Of a DNA stretch of 64,000 bases, positions 26,417-35,938 are shown in pieces. The translations under genes were made by a program, and so were the position numbers. Source of the DNA: Vreelandella sedimenti (GTDB taxonomy: Bacteria > Pseudomonadota > Gammaproteobacteria > Pseudomonadales > Halomonadaceae). The DNA is taken from contig NZ_JACCGK010000015.1 of assembly GCF_013416325.1 (NCBI RefSeq), positions 54,991 to 118,990 on the forward strand. The letters run 5' to 3'. The notes under the pieces are model-generated. The model saw only the letters and a program-made list of their open reading frames with translations, did no database searches and was not told the DNA's origin. Numbering within the stretch: the first letter of the stretch is position 1; each line of letters opens with the position of its first letter.

Positions 26417-27322
26417 ATGCCATTGCCTACCTCTGTAAAGCTGTTTGAAATGTCGCCCCGTGACGGCCTGCAAAATGAGCCCGGGGCCATAGTGCCCACC
26501 GCGACTAAAATCGCTCTGATCGAGCGGCTTGCTAAAGCGGGTATCACGCATATCGAAGCCGCCAGCTTTGTATCACCCAAATGGGTGCCGCAAATGGGCG
26601 ATGCCGTTGAGGTCATGGCCGGCATCAAACGCCAGCCAGGCGTGGTTTACTCCGCGCTAACGCCCAATCTAAAAGGGCTCGAAAACGCACTAACCGTGGG
26701 TGTTGAGGAGGTCGCGGTATTTGGTGCGGCGTCAGAAGCGTTCTCGCAAAAGAACATTAATTGCTCCATTGCCGAGTCGCTGGTGCGCTTTGAGCCCGTA
26801 CTAGAGCGCGCCCGAGAGGCGGGCGTGCGAGTGCGTGGCTACGTTTCCTGCGTATTGGGCTGCCCCTACGAAGGCGAAATAGCCCCCGCCAAAGTGGCTG
26901 AAGTGGCCCAGGCGCTTTATGAGATGGGCTGCTACGAGGTGTCCCTGGGCGACACCATTGGCGTCGGCACGCCGCTGGCTGCTAAACGCATGATTGAGAC
27001 GACGCGCCAACAGGTGCCCATTGAGTTTCTGGCCGCTCACTTCCACGACACCTACGGCATGGCGCTGGCCAATCTTTATGCCGTCCTAGAAGAAGGCGTT
27101 AGCGTTATTGATGCCGCTACTGCGGGACTTGGCGGCTGCCCCTATGCCAAGGGCGCTTCCGGCAATGTGGCCACCGAAGACGTACTCTACCTGCTTGAAG
27201 GGTTGGGGATTGAAACGGGCATCGACCTACAGACCGTGATCGAAACCGGCTACTGGATCACCAACGAGCTAGGTCGCAAGCCCAGTTCCAAGGTAGCCCT
27301 GGCAAAAGGCTCTAGCCGTTGA
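26417..27322 (+). CDS. liuE: hydroxymethylglutaryl-CoA lyase
   Basis: Cleaves HMG-CoA to acetoacetate and acetyl-CoA, the last step of leucine breakdown. A 301-residue TIM-barrel enzyme of the HMGL-like family. The N-terminus carries [13 protein letters not shown] (metal-binding Asp and catalytic Arg), [13 protein letters not shown] follows, and [14 protein letters not shown] gives the metal-binding histidines. The C-terminal signature [20 protein letters not shown] carries the conserved active-site Cys. GGAG lies just upstream of the ATG, nine bases from the liuD stop. Confidence 0.96.
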   Translation: MPLPTSVKLFEMSPRDGLQNEPGAIVPTATKIALIERLAKAGITHIEAASFVSPKWVPQMGDAVEVMAGIKRQPGVVYSALTPNLKGLENALTVGVEEVAVFGAASEAFSQKNINCSIAESLVRFEPVLERAREAGVRVRGYVSCVLGCPYEGEIAPAKVAEVAQALYEMGCYEVSLGDTIGVGTPLAAKRMIETTRQQVPIEFLAAHFHDTYGMALANLYAVLEEGVSVIDAATAGLGGCPYAKGASGNVATEDVLYLLEGLGIETGIDLQTVIETGYWITNELGRKPSSKVALAKGSSR

Positions 27323-27408
27323 AATGAGACGTGAATAATAAAAATTAAAAGCAGCGAGTTATCCACTGCCTTCCCGTTCGGACAAGAAAAACATCGGAGA
27401 GATACACC

Positions 27409-29130
27409 ATGGCATCACCTGCTCTTACCCAACCCAGCTACTCCAGCAGCATGGCTGACAAGCCGCTTCTTGGCATGACGATCGGCGATAAATTTGACCA
27501 AATCGCGACGCAATATGCTGATAATGACGCACTGATTGTACTGCATCAGAACATTCACTGGAGCTATCGCCAGCTTCAGGAAGAGGTCAATCGCTGCGCC
27601 CGCGCTCTGCTCTCTATCGGCGTCAATAAAGGCGACCGGGTGGCCATTTGGGCACCCAACTGCAGCGAATGGACGTTAACACAGTTTGCCACCGCCAAAA
27701 TTGGCGCCATTCTGGTCAACATCAATCCCTCTTACCGCACCCATGAATTGGAATACGCGCTAAACCAATCTGGAGCGCGTTTTCTGGTCACCGCCAACAG
27801 CTTTAAGAGCTCTGACTATAGCGCCATGCTGTATGAGCTAGCACCCGAACTTAGCGCTTGCACTGAAGGCCAACTCAAGTCACATAAGCTGCCTGACCTT
27901 GAGTGCATTATTAATTTAAGCAGCGAAAAGCTGAGCGGCATGTGGCGCTGGTCAGACCTGATGGTAGCAGCCAAAAAGGTTAGCCAAACCGATGTTGACG
28001 ACCTGCAGGCAACGCTGCAGTTTGATGATGCGATCAATATTCAGTACACCTCGGGCACCACGGGCTTCCCTAAAGGTGCGACACTCTCTCACCACAATAT
28101 TCTCAACAACGGCTTCTTCGTGGCGGAGAGCATGGGCTTTACCAGCGAAGACCGCCTGGTGATTCCGGTGCCGCTTTATCACTGCTTTGGCATGGTGATG
28201 GGCAATCTGGGCTGCATGACCCACGGCGCCACGATGATTTATCCGGATGAGGGCTTCGACCCTGGCAAAGTACTTAAAGCGGTTCACGAGCAGAAAGCCA
28301 CCGCGCTGTATGGCGTACCGACCATGTTTATCGCCGAGCTTGATCACCCCGACTTCCCTGGTACCGACCTCTCATCCCTACGCACTGGCATCATGGCGGG
28401 CTCGATCTGCCCTGCGGAAATCATGAAGCAGGTAATCAACAAGATGAATATGAAGGGCGTGCAGATAGCCTACGGAATGACCGAAACCAGCCCGGTGTCC
28501 ACTCAGACCGGCGCCAATGACAGCATCGAGAAGCGCGTTTCCACCGTGGGTCGCACCCAGCCACACCTGGAAAATAAAATCGTCGACCCCGGTAACGGCG
28601 GTATTTTGCCACGTGGTGAAATTGGTGAGCTGTGTACCCGCGGCTATAGCGTGATGCTCAAATACTGGAATAACGATAAAGCCACCGCGGAGGCGATTGA
28701 CGAAGCGGGATGGATGCACACCGGCGACCTGGCCACCATGGATGAAGAGGGCTACATCCAGATCGTGGGGCGTATTAAAGATATGGTCATTCGCGGCGGC
28801 GAGAATGTTTATCCCAAAGAGATCGAGGAGTTTCTCTACGCCCACCCGGCGATCTCAGAAGTACAGGTCACCGGCGTGCCCGACAAGAAGTATGGTGAAG
28901 AGCTGATTGCCTGGGTGAAACTCAACAGCACAGCGGGTGATGTCACGGGTGAAGAGCTTCGCGAGTACTGCAAAGGCAAAATCACTCACTTCAAAATCCC
29001 CCGCTACTTCAAGTTCGTTGACGAGTTCCCAATGACCGTCACCGGAAAGATTCAGAAATTCAAGATGCGCGAAATTTCTATCCAGGAGCTAGGTTTAGAT
29101 CAAGAATCAGGTTTGGATCAAGAGTCGTAA
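27409..29130 (+). CDS. AMP-binding acyl-CoA synthetase
   Basis: A 573-residue adenylate-forming ligase that would activate a carboxylic acid to its CoA thioester. ATP-binding P-loop [16 protein letters not shown] near residues 213-228, then [32 protein letters not shown] with the ATP-ribose Asp, and [23 protein letters not shown]. The C-terminal catalytic Lys lies in [13 protein letters not shown]. The closest wording is to medium/short-chain fatty acyl-CoA synthetases of the FadD-like class that often accompany liu genes. Substrate candidates include branched-chain acids or acetoacetate, but this is inference. GGAG precedes the ATG. The extreme C-terminus holds a duplicated hexapeptide (GLDQES twice). 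It is 86 bases after liuE, probably the same transcript. Confidence 0.88.
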   Translation: MASPALTQPSYSSSMADKPLLGMTIGDKFDQIATQYADNDALIVLHQNIHWSYRQLQEEVNRCARALLSIGVNKGDRVAIWAPNCSEWTLTQFATAKIGAILVNINPSYRTHELEYALNQSGARFLVTANSFKSSDYSAMLYELAPELSACTEGQLKSHKLPDLECIINLSSEKLSGMWRWSDLMVAAKKVSQTDVDDLQATLQFDDAINIQYTSGTTGFPKGATLSHHNILNNGFFVAESMGFTSEDRLVIPVPLYHCFGMVMGNLGCMTHGATMIYPDEGFDPGKVLKAVHEQKATALYGVPTMFIAELDHPDFPGTDLSSLRTGIMAGSICPAEIMKQVINKMNMKGVQIAYGMTETSPVSTQTGANDSIEKRVSTVGRTQPHLENKIVDPGNGGILPRGEIGELCTRGYSVMLKYWNNDKATAEAIDEAGWMHTGDLATMDEEGYIQIVGRIKDMVIRGGENVYPKEIEEFLYAHPAISEVQVTGVPDKKYGEELIAWVKLNSTAGDVTGEELREYCKGKITHFKIPRYFKFVDEFPMTVTGKIQKFKMREISIQELGLDQESGLDQES

Positions 29131-29133
29131 GCA

Positions 29134-29958
29134 ATGGCGCCCTCCAACCCTTTAGCCAACCACTATCAGCGCGCCCTGCGCGCTGATGAGGTCGTGGCGC
29201 AGATTGATAGCCACTACCCCGCTGGTCCCACACTGCATCAACTGGCACCATTAGACCAGCTGCATATTGGCGGTATGGCAGCCTCTACTCGTCTGCTTGA
29301 ACGACTCAACCCTGTCACCCACGGAAAAGTGCTGGATATTGGCGCAGGGCTGGGCGGGCTAATGCGCCAGGGTGCCTCTCTCGGTTTTCAAATGACCGGG
29401 CTGGATATTACCCACGGCTTCAGTGCGCTCAATAAATCGCTGAGCTTACGGGTAAGTCAGCCAGACGCCCCACCGCTTGCCTGGGTAACCGGCGATGCAA
29501 GCGCCCTGCCCTTTGCCGATAGCAGCTTTGATGCTGTGCTGTTTCAGCACAGCCTGCTCAATATGCCCAATGCCTCCAAGGTAATCACAGAAAGTCGGCG
29601 AGTTCTGCGCCCAGGCGGGCAGATAGTGATGCACGAAGTCGTCAGCGGCCCCAACGTGGCGCAACTTCGCTATCCGGTGCCTTGGGCAGCCTCTTCTGAG
29701 CACTCCCATCTAGTTACCTTGGTTGAACTGACTCGGCTGCTTGAAATAGGCGGCTTCCAACTTGAACATGTGGACGATTGGAGTGAAATGGCCTGGGCGT
29801 GGCGCCAGCGCCAACGGCAAAAAGAGCAAGCGCCACGGCAAGCCGTGCTGTCACCTCAGTGGGTTTTTGGCGAGCGCTTTATCACTATGGGAAAAAATTT
29901 AGTCGACAATCTAGCCGAGGGCGCAATTAAAGTGGTGGAAATCCAAGCCAGTTGCTAA
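29134..29958 (+). CDS. class I SAM-dependent methyltransferase
   Basis: A 274-residue protein with a Rossmann-type methyltransferase core. Motif I is VLDIGAGLGGLMRQGASLG (about 69-87), followed by the acidic end of strand 2 in MTGLDITHG. Motif II-like WVTGDASALPFADSSFDAVLFQHSLLN is typical of UbiE/Coq5-like enzymes acting on small molecules, and RVLRPGGQIVMHEV is post motif. The substrate is unknown. It begins three bases after the acyl-CoA synthetase stop, so the two are co-translated and may act in one pathway, possibly as part of the liu transcript. Sarcosine/dimethylglycine methyltransferases and menaquinone-type enzymes share this pattern. Confidence 0.82.
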   Translation: MAPSNPLANHYQRALRADEVVAQIDSHYPAGPTLHQLAPLDQLHIGGMAASTRLLERLNPVTHGKVLDIGAGLGGLMRQGASLGFQMTGLDITHGFSALNKSLSLRVSQPDAPPLAWVTGDASALPFADSSFDAVLFQHSLLNMPNASKVITESRRVLRPGGQIVMHEVVSGPNVAQLRYPVPWAASSEHSHLVTLVELTRLLEIGGFQLEHVDDWSEMAWAWRQRQRQKEQAPRQAVLSPQWVFGERFITMGKNLVDNLAEGAIKVVEIQASC

Positions 29959-30037
29959 TCTTAATAGCAATAGCTGTTTCCTCCCTACCCGTGGCTATAC
30001 GACAATATATGGGTATGAAACGATAGGTGTACGAGAA

Positions 30038-30601
30038 ATGCCAATCAAACGCTTGGCAAGCACCCTGATCTGCTGCTCTGTTCCCTGGTTTAGCGGCTAC
30101 GCCGACGATACTCCGCCGGTGATGGCTTATACCGCACCCAATAGCGAACTCATGCAGCTTGATAATGGCGTTATCCTAGAAGGCAGCGACCTTCAAAGCC
30201 TTGATAACTATACCAGCGGTTTTCGAGTAACCGCAGGCTACAGCCCTTGGCGACTCCCCCAACTCGATATTGGCGCTGAAATTGCCTACCGGGAAAGCGA
30301 AGAGATCTCCACTTCCTCCGGTGTTAACCCCCTCATCATGGATACACTCAGTTTGGGCGGTGCCATTGTTGCCGGAGTTCGCATGGGCGCCTTCAGCGTC
30401 TATGCGAAGTCCGGCATCACAGAATGGCGTGGTGAAAGCGACCTGGAAGGCGCCGATGAAAGCGGTACTGCATTGCTGCAAGGTTTCGGCGCCACGGTGA
30501 CGATCAATCGACTCGTCAGTCGGCTGGAGTACGAACGCATCGACACCCCAACGCTCAGCCATCTCAATATGCTAAGTGCCTCGCTGCATCTGCCGTTTTA
30601 A
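30038..30601 (+). CDS. secreted beta-barrel-like outer membrane protein, function unknown
   Basis: A 187-residue protein with a probable Sec signal peptide (about 1-22, ending SGYA before DD). The mature part shows alternating hydrophobic and polar strands ending in a terminal phenylalanine (SASLHLPF), the usual signal for outer-membrane barrel assembly. Candidate strands include GFRVTAGYSPW, LDIGAEIAYR, AGVRMGAFSVYAKSGIT and RLVSRLEYERI. This resembles small porin-like or OmpA-barrel-type proteins of unknown role. The two cysteines in the signal peptide do not make a lipobox. A broken second copy lies downstream at about 30.9 kb. It stands alone after the methyltransferase gene. Confidence 0.65.
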   Translation: MPIKRLASTLICCSVPWFSGYADDTPPVMAYTAPNSELMQLDNGVILEGSDLQSLDNYTSGFRVTAGYSPWRLPQLDIGAEIAYRESEEISTSSGVNPLIMDTLSLGGAIVAGVRMGAFSVYAKSGITEWRGESDLEGADESGTALLQGFGATVTINRLVSRLEYERIDTPTLSHLNMLSASLHLPF

Positions 30602-30718
30602 ACTGCATCGCGATGCAGGCGGACCCGTGGTAGACATCTAGTTATGAACACGGACAACCGTCACCTCAGTTTACTGAACGTCGCTTCATGCAACAGTATT
30701 TAGATCTTGCCGAAATAT

Positions 30719-30886
30719 TCACGTTGCGGCGACAAAGAAGAGTGGGGCACAAAAAGCCAGTGTTATGCCGATCAATGTTCTTCCAATCAGTCTTTGGTTT
30801 TTAGCCAATAAGCGAGCTATTCGGCCCAGTCTCGCTGCGAATAATACGATCAACGCACTCCCCAAAGAAATCAGTGTAATGATCAC
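30719..30886 (-). CDS. possible small two-helix membrane protein (55 residues)
   Basis: A GTG-started frame directly after an in-frame TGA encodes two hydrophobic segments separated by a basic turn. Segment one is IITLISLGSALIVLFAA, the loop is RLGRIARLLAKNQRLIGR, and segment two is TLIGITLAFCAPLFFVAAT at the C-terminus. Composition and topology look like a genuine membrane mini-protein, or the end of a longer degraded gene. There is no strong ribosome binding site and no family was recognised. It sits antisense between the outer-membrane gene and its broken paralogue. Confidence 0.35.
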   Translation of the reverse strand: MIITLISLGSALIVLFAARLGRIARLLAKNQRLIGRTLIGITLAFCAPLFFVAAT

Positions 30887-30894
30887 TCAGCACT

Positions 30895-31030
30895 CAACTT
30901 CATATTATGGATAAGCTTATCTTAGGCGGCGACATTGTTTGCCAGTGTCCGAATAGGTGCTTTTAGCGTCTATGCAGAGCCTGGTAATACCGAATTTAGT
31001 GCTTTTTATAAGTCAGCATCTTGCGTCTAA
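30895..31030 (+). pseudogene. remnant of a paralogue of the outer membrane protein at 30.0 kb
   Basis: The DNA from about 30903 aligns with 30332-30430 of the upstream gene (ATTATGGATA, TTAGGCGG.GACATTGTT, TAGCGTCTATGC). The translation reads MDKLILGGDIV and then, after an extra T near 30937, ASVRIGAFSVYAEPGNTEF, against LIMDTLSLGGAIVAGVRMGAFSVYAKSGITE in the intact copy. Only the central third is recognisable and it stops at 31028-31030. A tandem duplication followed by decay is the likely history. Confidence 0.75.
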
Positions 31031-31048
31031 ATCAATAGAGAATCAGAA

Positions 31049-32164
31049 CTAAACCAACTCCGCTAACGATGAGCTTTCAAAGCTCTTCATATTGTCATGG
31101 TCGCCTTCACAAACCTTTCGTACCCAATTTGGATCTGTGATTAAAGCGCGCCCCACCGCTATTAAATCGAATTCATCGTTTTCCATGCGGCGCACCAACT
31201 CTTCAAGCCGAACCGGTGTTGAACCTTCGCCAGCAAAGGCCCCAAAAACATCACCCGATAAACCTACCGAACCAACGCTTATCGTGGCGGCCCCCGTAAG
31301 CTTCTTGGCCCATCCAGCAAAGTTCAAGCCAGATTTCCCATCTAACTCAGGAAACTCAGGTTCCCAGAAACGCCGCTGAGAACAGTGCAATATATCCACA
31401 CCAGCTGCTACCAATGGGATTAACCATTCAGCCATTGCCTCCGGAGTTCCTGCTAAGCGCGCGGTATAGTCTTGTCCCTTCCATTGGCTAAGTCGCATAA
31501 TAATGGGAAAGTCTGGCCCTACTGCGGATCGAACCGCCGAAACGACGTCTAAAGCAAACCGCGACCGTTCCTTAAGCGAAGTGCCACCATAGCGATCTTT
31601 ACGCTCATTACTGGAGGCCCAAAAAAACTGATCAATAAGATAACCATGGGCACCGTGAATCTCGATACTATCGAAGCCTATACGCTTTGCGTCTACTGCG
31701 GCTTGTGCGAAAGCAGCAACGGTATCAGCGATAGCCTCTTCGGTCATAATCCCACCGCGGCGGATGTCGGTTGTAACAAGCCCAGAAGGACTCTCAGGTA
31801 ATGTAGTAGGCTCCCAATCAGTCGAGGGGCTTTTAACCGATCCAGCATGCAGAAGTTGAGGTGCCATATGCCCACCAGCCGCATGCACACCCTCTAACAC
31901 TGCTCTCCAACCCGCAAGGGGACGGTCTCCATGAAAAAGAGTCATTTCTGGGTCGTTCATTGAATTTGGGCGATTAATACCAGTCGCCTCAGACAGGATC
32001 AGTCCAACACTTCCTTCCGCTCGGCGCCGATAGTAATGAGCATGGGCTCGTTCAGGAATACCATCGACCGCGAAGGGTCTGCTCATTGGAGCCATCACAA
32101 TCCGATTGGGAAGTGAAAGCGATTTTAGATTAAAAGGTCGAAAAAGAGTGTCAGTTGATGACAT
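31049..32164 (-). CDS. Old Yellow Enzyme-type NADH:flavin oxidoreductase
   Basis: A 371-residue FMN enzyme of the OYE family, reducing activated C=C bonds (enones, maleimides, nitro compounds) with NAD(P)H. A TIM barrel is indicated by LPNRIVMAPMSRPFAVDGIP at the N-terminus. LQAG-like APQLLHAG follows, then SIEIHGAHGYLIDQFF with the paired histidines that bind the substrate oxygen, ERSRFALDVVSAVR, and the C-terminal FMN phosphate segment DLIAVGRALITDPNWVRKV. The length is usual. It is on the same strand as a short-chain dehydrogenase 79 bases upstream and a LysR regulator beyond that, suggesting a small stress or catabolic unit. The natural substrate is unknown. Confidence 0.92.
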   Translation of the reverse strand: MSSTDTLFRPFNLKSLSLPNRIVMAPMSRPFAVDGIPERAHAHYYRRRAEGSVGLILSEATGINRPNSMNDPEMTLFHGDRPLAGWRAVLEGVHAAGGHMAPQLLHAGSVKSPSTDWEPTTLPESPSGLVTTDIRRGGIMTEEAIADTVAAFAQAAVDAKRIGFDSIEIHGAHGYLIDQFFWASSNERKDRYGGTSLKERSRFALDVVSAVRSAVGPDFPIIMRLSQWKGQDYTARLAGTPEAMAEWLIPLVAAGVDILHCSQRRFWEPEFPELDGKSGLNFAGWAKKLTGAATISVGSVGLSGDVFGAFAGEGSTPVRLEELVRRMENDEFDLIAVGRALITDPNWVRKVCEGDHDNMKSFESSSLAELV

Positions 32165-32243
32165 ATGCTAGCTTCCTTGGTTTCGTATGGCCCCATCACC
32201 CCCTGCTGGTAGGCAATAGGTGAGCTTTTACAGGACGCGCCGA

Positions 32244-32999
32244 TCAGACTTGTGCCTGACCACCATCCGCGAAAATATCAGCGCCATTTACGAAACTTGA
32301 ATCTTCGCTAGCAAGGAAGAGCGCAGCTTTGGCAATCTCCTCCGGCTCACCGACCCTGCCCAAGGGGATGCGTATACTTAGATAATCAAGCATGCCCTGC
32401 TGCTGTTCGAGATCATTGCCAGCGAAGTCGAGGAGAAACGGTGTTCGGATAGGGCCAGGACTCAAAACATTTACACGAATACCAGTGCCTTTAAGATCAA
32501 TCGCCCAACTACGAGCAAGGTTGCGCACAGCGGCTTTGGAAGCGGAATATATACTGAATGCAGCGGTTCCCTCGATGCTGGCGCTGGAGCCGGCTAAAAT
32601 AATTGAGGCTCCCTTTGCCATAAGTGGCAATGCCTTCTGGACGGTAAAAACCATCGCTTTGACATTTTGTCCAAACGTATCATCCACTTGCTCCTCTGTA
32701 ATCTGTCCTAGAGGTAACATGGTCCCGCCGCCAGCATTGGCGAATAACACATCAATGCGACCGGCTTCCGCTTTGATTTTTTCGAAGAGGCGATCGAGAT
32801 CACCAGCCTGGGTTGAATCTGCTTGGATGCAGGTGACATTGCTGCCGATTGCGTCCTGCGCCGCTTTTAATGAATTAAGATGGCGCCCGGTTATGTATAC
32901 ATGTGCTCCTTCAGCCACAAACAGCTTGGCTGTGGCCAGACCAATACCACTGGTAGCCCCTGTGATCACTGCAATTTTGCCGCCGATTCTATTGGACAT
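32244..32999 (-). CDS. short-chain dehydrogenase/reductase (classical SDR)
   Basis: A 251-residue NAD(P)-dependent oxidoreductase. Cofactor loop GATSGIG (about 14-20), adenine-ring motif NAGGG (NAG family motif) near 89, catalytic Ser in IILAGSSAS and the YSASK catalytic Tyr/Lys pair near 152-156, followed by VNVLSPGPIRTPF. The C-terminal ASEDSSFVNGADIFADGGQAQV is typical of FabG-like SDRs. Substrate is not deducible. It lies between the LysR gene and the OYE gene, all on the minus strand, so the three may form one regulated set. Confidence 0.92.
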   Translation of the reverse strand: MSNRIGGKIAVITGATSGIGLATAKLFVAEGAHVYITGRHLNSLKAAQDAIGSNVTCIQADSTQAGDLDRLFEKIKAEAGRIDVLFANAGGGTMLPLGQITEEQVDDTFGQNVKAMVFTVQKALPLMAKGASIILAGSSASIEGTAAFSIYSASKAAVRNLARSWAIDLKGTGIRVNVLSPGPIRTPFLLDFAGNDLEQQQGMLDYLSIRIPLGRVGEPEEIAKAALFLASEDSSFVNGADIFADGGQAQV

Positions 33000-33205
33000 G
33001 TTAATTTTTCCTTATGTCTAGAGAGGACGACCCGAAAGATTCAGGTCAGTATCCTAAGACGAGTCTAGGGAGACTTAAGGAAGAGCAGAAGCCCGCCAGG
33101 ATGAACACATAATTCACCGGACTGGATAATCAAATCTGCCCACAATGGCATCTGAACCAATAAAGTCAAACCAACCCAACAACTACATTCCTGACGCCGA
33201 TAGAC

Positions 33206-34120
33206 TTATTTACTAGGCTTACAGCTTTCTCTACTAAATAGCTCTACCGCCCAATCAGCAAAGGCACGTAGTTTCGCACTTGGATAGCGCGTTGCCGGAT
33301 AGACAAGCTGGAGCGGATGGGATGGCTGAGTCCAGCCTTCCAAGATGGCGACTAACCGCTCTGAGCCGAGATGAGGACGCGCGCTGAAACGAAATATCTG
33401 ACCGATACCTAAGCCAGTTAACACTGCTTCTGTGTGGGCTGTACTTTCACTCACATCCATAACGGAGCACCCATTAATTTCGTACTTCTCCCCCCCATTA
33501 CTGAAGTACAAGGGCAGTGACTTACCAGTGTGAGGAAAGAAATAACGAATTGTTTGATGCTTTTCTTCAAGTTCCCGAGGATGCGTAGGAGTACCGTTCT
33601 TCGAGAGATAAGCTGGCGTCGCACATGTTACATAATCGACGCTGCAAAGGTGCCGCCCAATTAACGAGCTATCAGGCAAAGCACCGCCGCGAATAACACA
33701 ATCTACTCCCTCCCCGATAATATCGGCAGGGCGATCACTCACGCCAAGCAGTAGCTCCAAATCAGGGTACCTTGCACGAAATTCAGGCAGCGCCGGTATA
33801 ATGACCAGATTAGCCAACGATGAACCCACATCAACTCGAAGTCTGCCATGAGGCTTTATACGCCCCTCACCAGCGGCCATATCCATGTTTTCTAGTTGGG
33901 CTAGCAGATTCAAGGCATGTTCCCGATAAGCCTCACCGGAAGGCGTTATAGTAAATGAGCGTGTACTTCGCTCTATAAGTTTTGTACCTAGATGCTGCTC
34001 TAGATCTTGTAGTAGCTTGCTGACGGATGAGCGTGGAATATTGAGCGAATCAGCTGCTTTTGCGAATGAGCGGGCATCCGTTACTCGAATAAAAACTCGA
34101 ATGGCGAGAAGTTGGTTCAA
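33206..34120 (-). CDS. LysR-family transcriptional regulator
   Basis: A 304-residue regulator. The N-terminal winged helix-turn-helix (about 1-60) reads RVFIRVTDARSFAKAADSLNIPRSSVSKLLQDLEQHLGTKLIER. An effector-binding domain follows (about 88-295), starting GRLRVDVGSSLANLVIIPALPEF and containing SDRPADIIGEGVDCVIRGG, wording typical of the CrgA/DsdC-like LysR group that controls redox and aromatic genes. Length is standard. It is on the same strand as the SDR and OYE genes 206 bases downstream. LysR proteins often act on adjacent genes, so these are plausible targets, though the usual divergent arrangement is absent. Confidence 0.92.
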   Translation of the reverse strand: MNQLLAIRVFIRVTDARSFAKAADSLNIPRSSVSKLLQDLEQHLGTKLIERSTRSFTITPSGEAYREHALNLLAQLENMDMAAGEGRIKPHGRLRVDVGSSLANLVIIPALPEFRARYPDLELLLGVSDRPADIIGEGVDCVIRGGALPDSSLIGRHLCSVDYVTCATPAYLSKNGTPTHPRELEEKHQTIRYFFPHTGKSLPLYFSNGGEKYEINGCSVMDVSESTAHTEAVLTGLGIGQIFRFSARPHLGSERLVAILEGWTQPSHPLQLVYPATRYPSAKLRAFADWAVELFSRESCKPSK

Positions 34121-34156
34121 AGATGTGCTCCTGAAAAAAGGAAGGAACTGTGCGGG

Positions 34157-34791
34157 GAAAAGGCCAAATACTCTGGCGTAATCACGGCTGAACTACATCG
34201 CGCTTTCATAGCCGACTTGGAAAGCTGTGCTCGTGACACTTTTAGTTGGATACCATAAGCGATCACGTCTGTAGTAAGCGACTCAACCCTAATGGGCTTG
34301 GCGAAGTCTTAGTGGGGCGATTGAATAGTTTGGCTGGCGCGAGCCATGGCGGTATCAGGAGCCGCATTTTCAAGCAGCATCCATCCCCTGAAGCTCTTGC
34401 AGCACTCGATACAGAATCTCCCGTTCATAAACGGGTGTGAGGGCAGCGATCTCTTCACGACTGTTCATCAGTCTCAGCATGCGCACCCAAACACCCATTA
34501 ATTAAGTAGTGATATCTGCCACCGAGAAGCCTGCCCCGTACTCATCCTTCCGGTTGACTTTGGAAAGTCAGCCAGCAACATCGAAAGCATGATCGGCTCA
34601 AGAATCAGACTCAGAATAAGGTAGAGCTCAACCGAACTGGCAGTATGCATGGCCCCTAACGCTGGCGACTGAATGGTGAGCGGCAGACTGGTTATACAGC
34701 TCCCGCCCAGCTGTTCGTCGTTGGCTTCGACAAGACCATGATAGGTACGACAATTACAGTTATAAAAAATTGAGATGAAAGGAGCATCCAC
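34157..34791 (-). pseudogene. degraded AraC-family regulator
   Basis: Three minus-strand pieces in different frames match successive parts of the intact AraC gene next door. At 34498-34791, SLPLTIQSPALGAM and LYLILSLILEP parallel VPIEVPATGEIH and PYLAISLTLDS. At about 34368-34498, VWVRMLRLM and EREILYRVLQ parallel AWLRMMRLI and EREILFRVLQ. At about 34157-34215, FQVGYESAM, a TAG stop, then FSRDYARVFG parallels the helix-turn-helix signature VGYESASQFSREYARLFG. The N-terminal 70 residues and most of the first HTH are gone. It is clearly non-functional, and several lesions exclude a single sequencing error. Confidence 0.85.
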
Positions 34792-34835
34792 TCAGCCACA
34801 GTAGCTTATTCGTAATACACCCAATGAGTAATACT

Positions 34836-35747
34836 TTATTTATTGGAAGCTAGCTTAGCTGTTAGCAAAGAGTCTCCCGCAGCTTTCGGTGCTTTGAACC
34901 TTGCCACATCGCGAGCGGGCGGCATTCCAAATAAGCGTGCGTATTCGCGACTGAATTGTGATGCGCTTTCATAGCCCACAATAAAAGCAACTGACGCAGC
35001 ATCTTGTGTATCGAACAGTAGTAGCCAGCGAGCCCTAAGCAGGCGCAGACGTTTCTGATACTGAAGCGGCGACATGTTTGTGATGGCTTTAAAGTGCCGA
35101 TAGAACGCTGCAATACTCATCCCAGCCATTGCCGCCAGCGGAGGCATGCGCAACGGTTCGGTGTAGTGATCGCGAATCCATTGCGTTGCTCGGCGGATCT
35201 GCGCAAGTCGGCCATCGGGGCGAGCAATATCACGTAGCATCGGGCCTAATGGCCCTTGCAAGACCCGGAAAAGAATCTCTCGTTCAATCATCGGTGCAAG
35301 AACTGTCGCTTCGTCTGGACGGCCTATCAGCCGCATCATTCGTAACCAAGCATCAATCATATCTGCTTGTGCTGACACCCCAGAAAAATGTTTCGGAGTC
35401 GATTGCTTGGCCACCATGGCCTCGCCCGCCATCAGCGTTGAAAGGATATTGGAATCCAATGTCAGGCTGATCGCTAAATAAGGCTGCCCCGGCCCACATG
35501 GATGAATCTCACCCGTGGCGGGTACCTCTATAGGCACGAGAAAATAGCTGATCGGTAAGCACTGCAAAACCTGATCGCCAATAGACAATGTTTTGGCGCC
35601 CTGGAGTACAAGGTGCAGCATCGGCTCGTAAACCTGACTCGCACACGCCTCGGCCTGAACCATTGCCACACGAGGCAAGCCGGTATCTGTCCAACTCGTT
35701 TCTGCACGCATTACGATACTGCGCAACTCATTAATCGCATTTTCCAT
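34836..35747 (-). CDS. AraC-family transcriptional regulator
   Basis: A regulator with an N-terminal AraC_N-type cupin domain (about 15-165: PMLHLVLQGAKTLSIGDQVL, YFLVPIEVPATGEI) and a C-terminal double helix-turn-helix (about 190-290: MPPLAAMAGMSIAAFYRHFKAI and FIVGYESASQFSREYARLFG). The longest frame starts at TTG 35783; the ATG at 35747 gives 303 residues, usual for this subgroup, and was preferred. It is divergent from the SDR-MFS gene pair starting at 35939, with 190 bases between, the typical layout for a regulator and its targets. A degraded paralogue lies immediately downstream. The effector is unknown. Confidence 0.9.
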   Translation of the reverse strand: MENAINELRSIVMRAETSWTDTGLPRVAMVQAEACASQVYEPMLHLVLQGAKTLSIGDQVLQCLPISYFLVPIEVPATGEIHPCGPGQPYLAISLTLDSNILSTLMAGEAMVAKQSTPKHFSGVSAQADMIDAWLRMMRLIGRPDEATVLAPMIEREILFRVLQGPLGPMLRDIARPDGRLAQIRRATQWIRDHYTEPLRMPPLAAMAGMSIAAFYRHFKAITNMSPLQYQKRLRLLRARWLLLFDTQDAASVAFIVGYESASQFSREYARLFGMPPARDVARFKAPKAAGDSLLTAKLASNK

Positions 35748-35938
35748 CTGTTCGAATATGCGCCCAATCTTACAGCAAATCAATTACCTGATAAGAATAG
35801 GCAACCATTCGATAATAACTGGCAACCGTATAGCTGGTTCCAAGCCGGATACTCTCAGGGGTCGGCATAAACCTTCAACCCCCTCTGCTGACTACAAAAA
35901 ATCAGAAACATCACTCCATTTTAGAAAAGGTCAGTCTC

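Noticed and set aside
34246..34440. 64-codon plus-strand frame
   Set aside because: Lies antisense to the AraC pseudogene pieces, which explain the sequence better.
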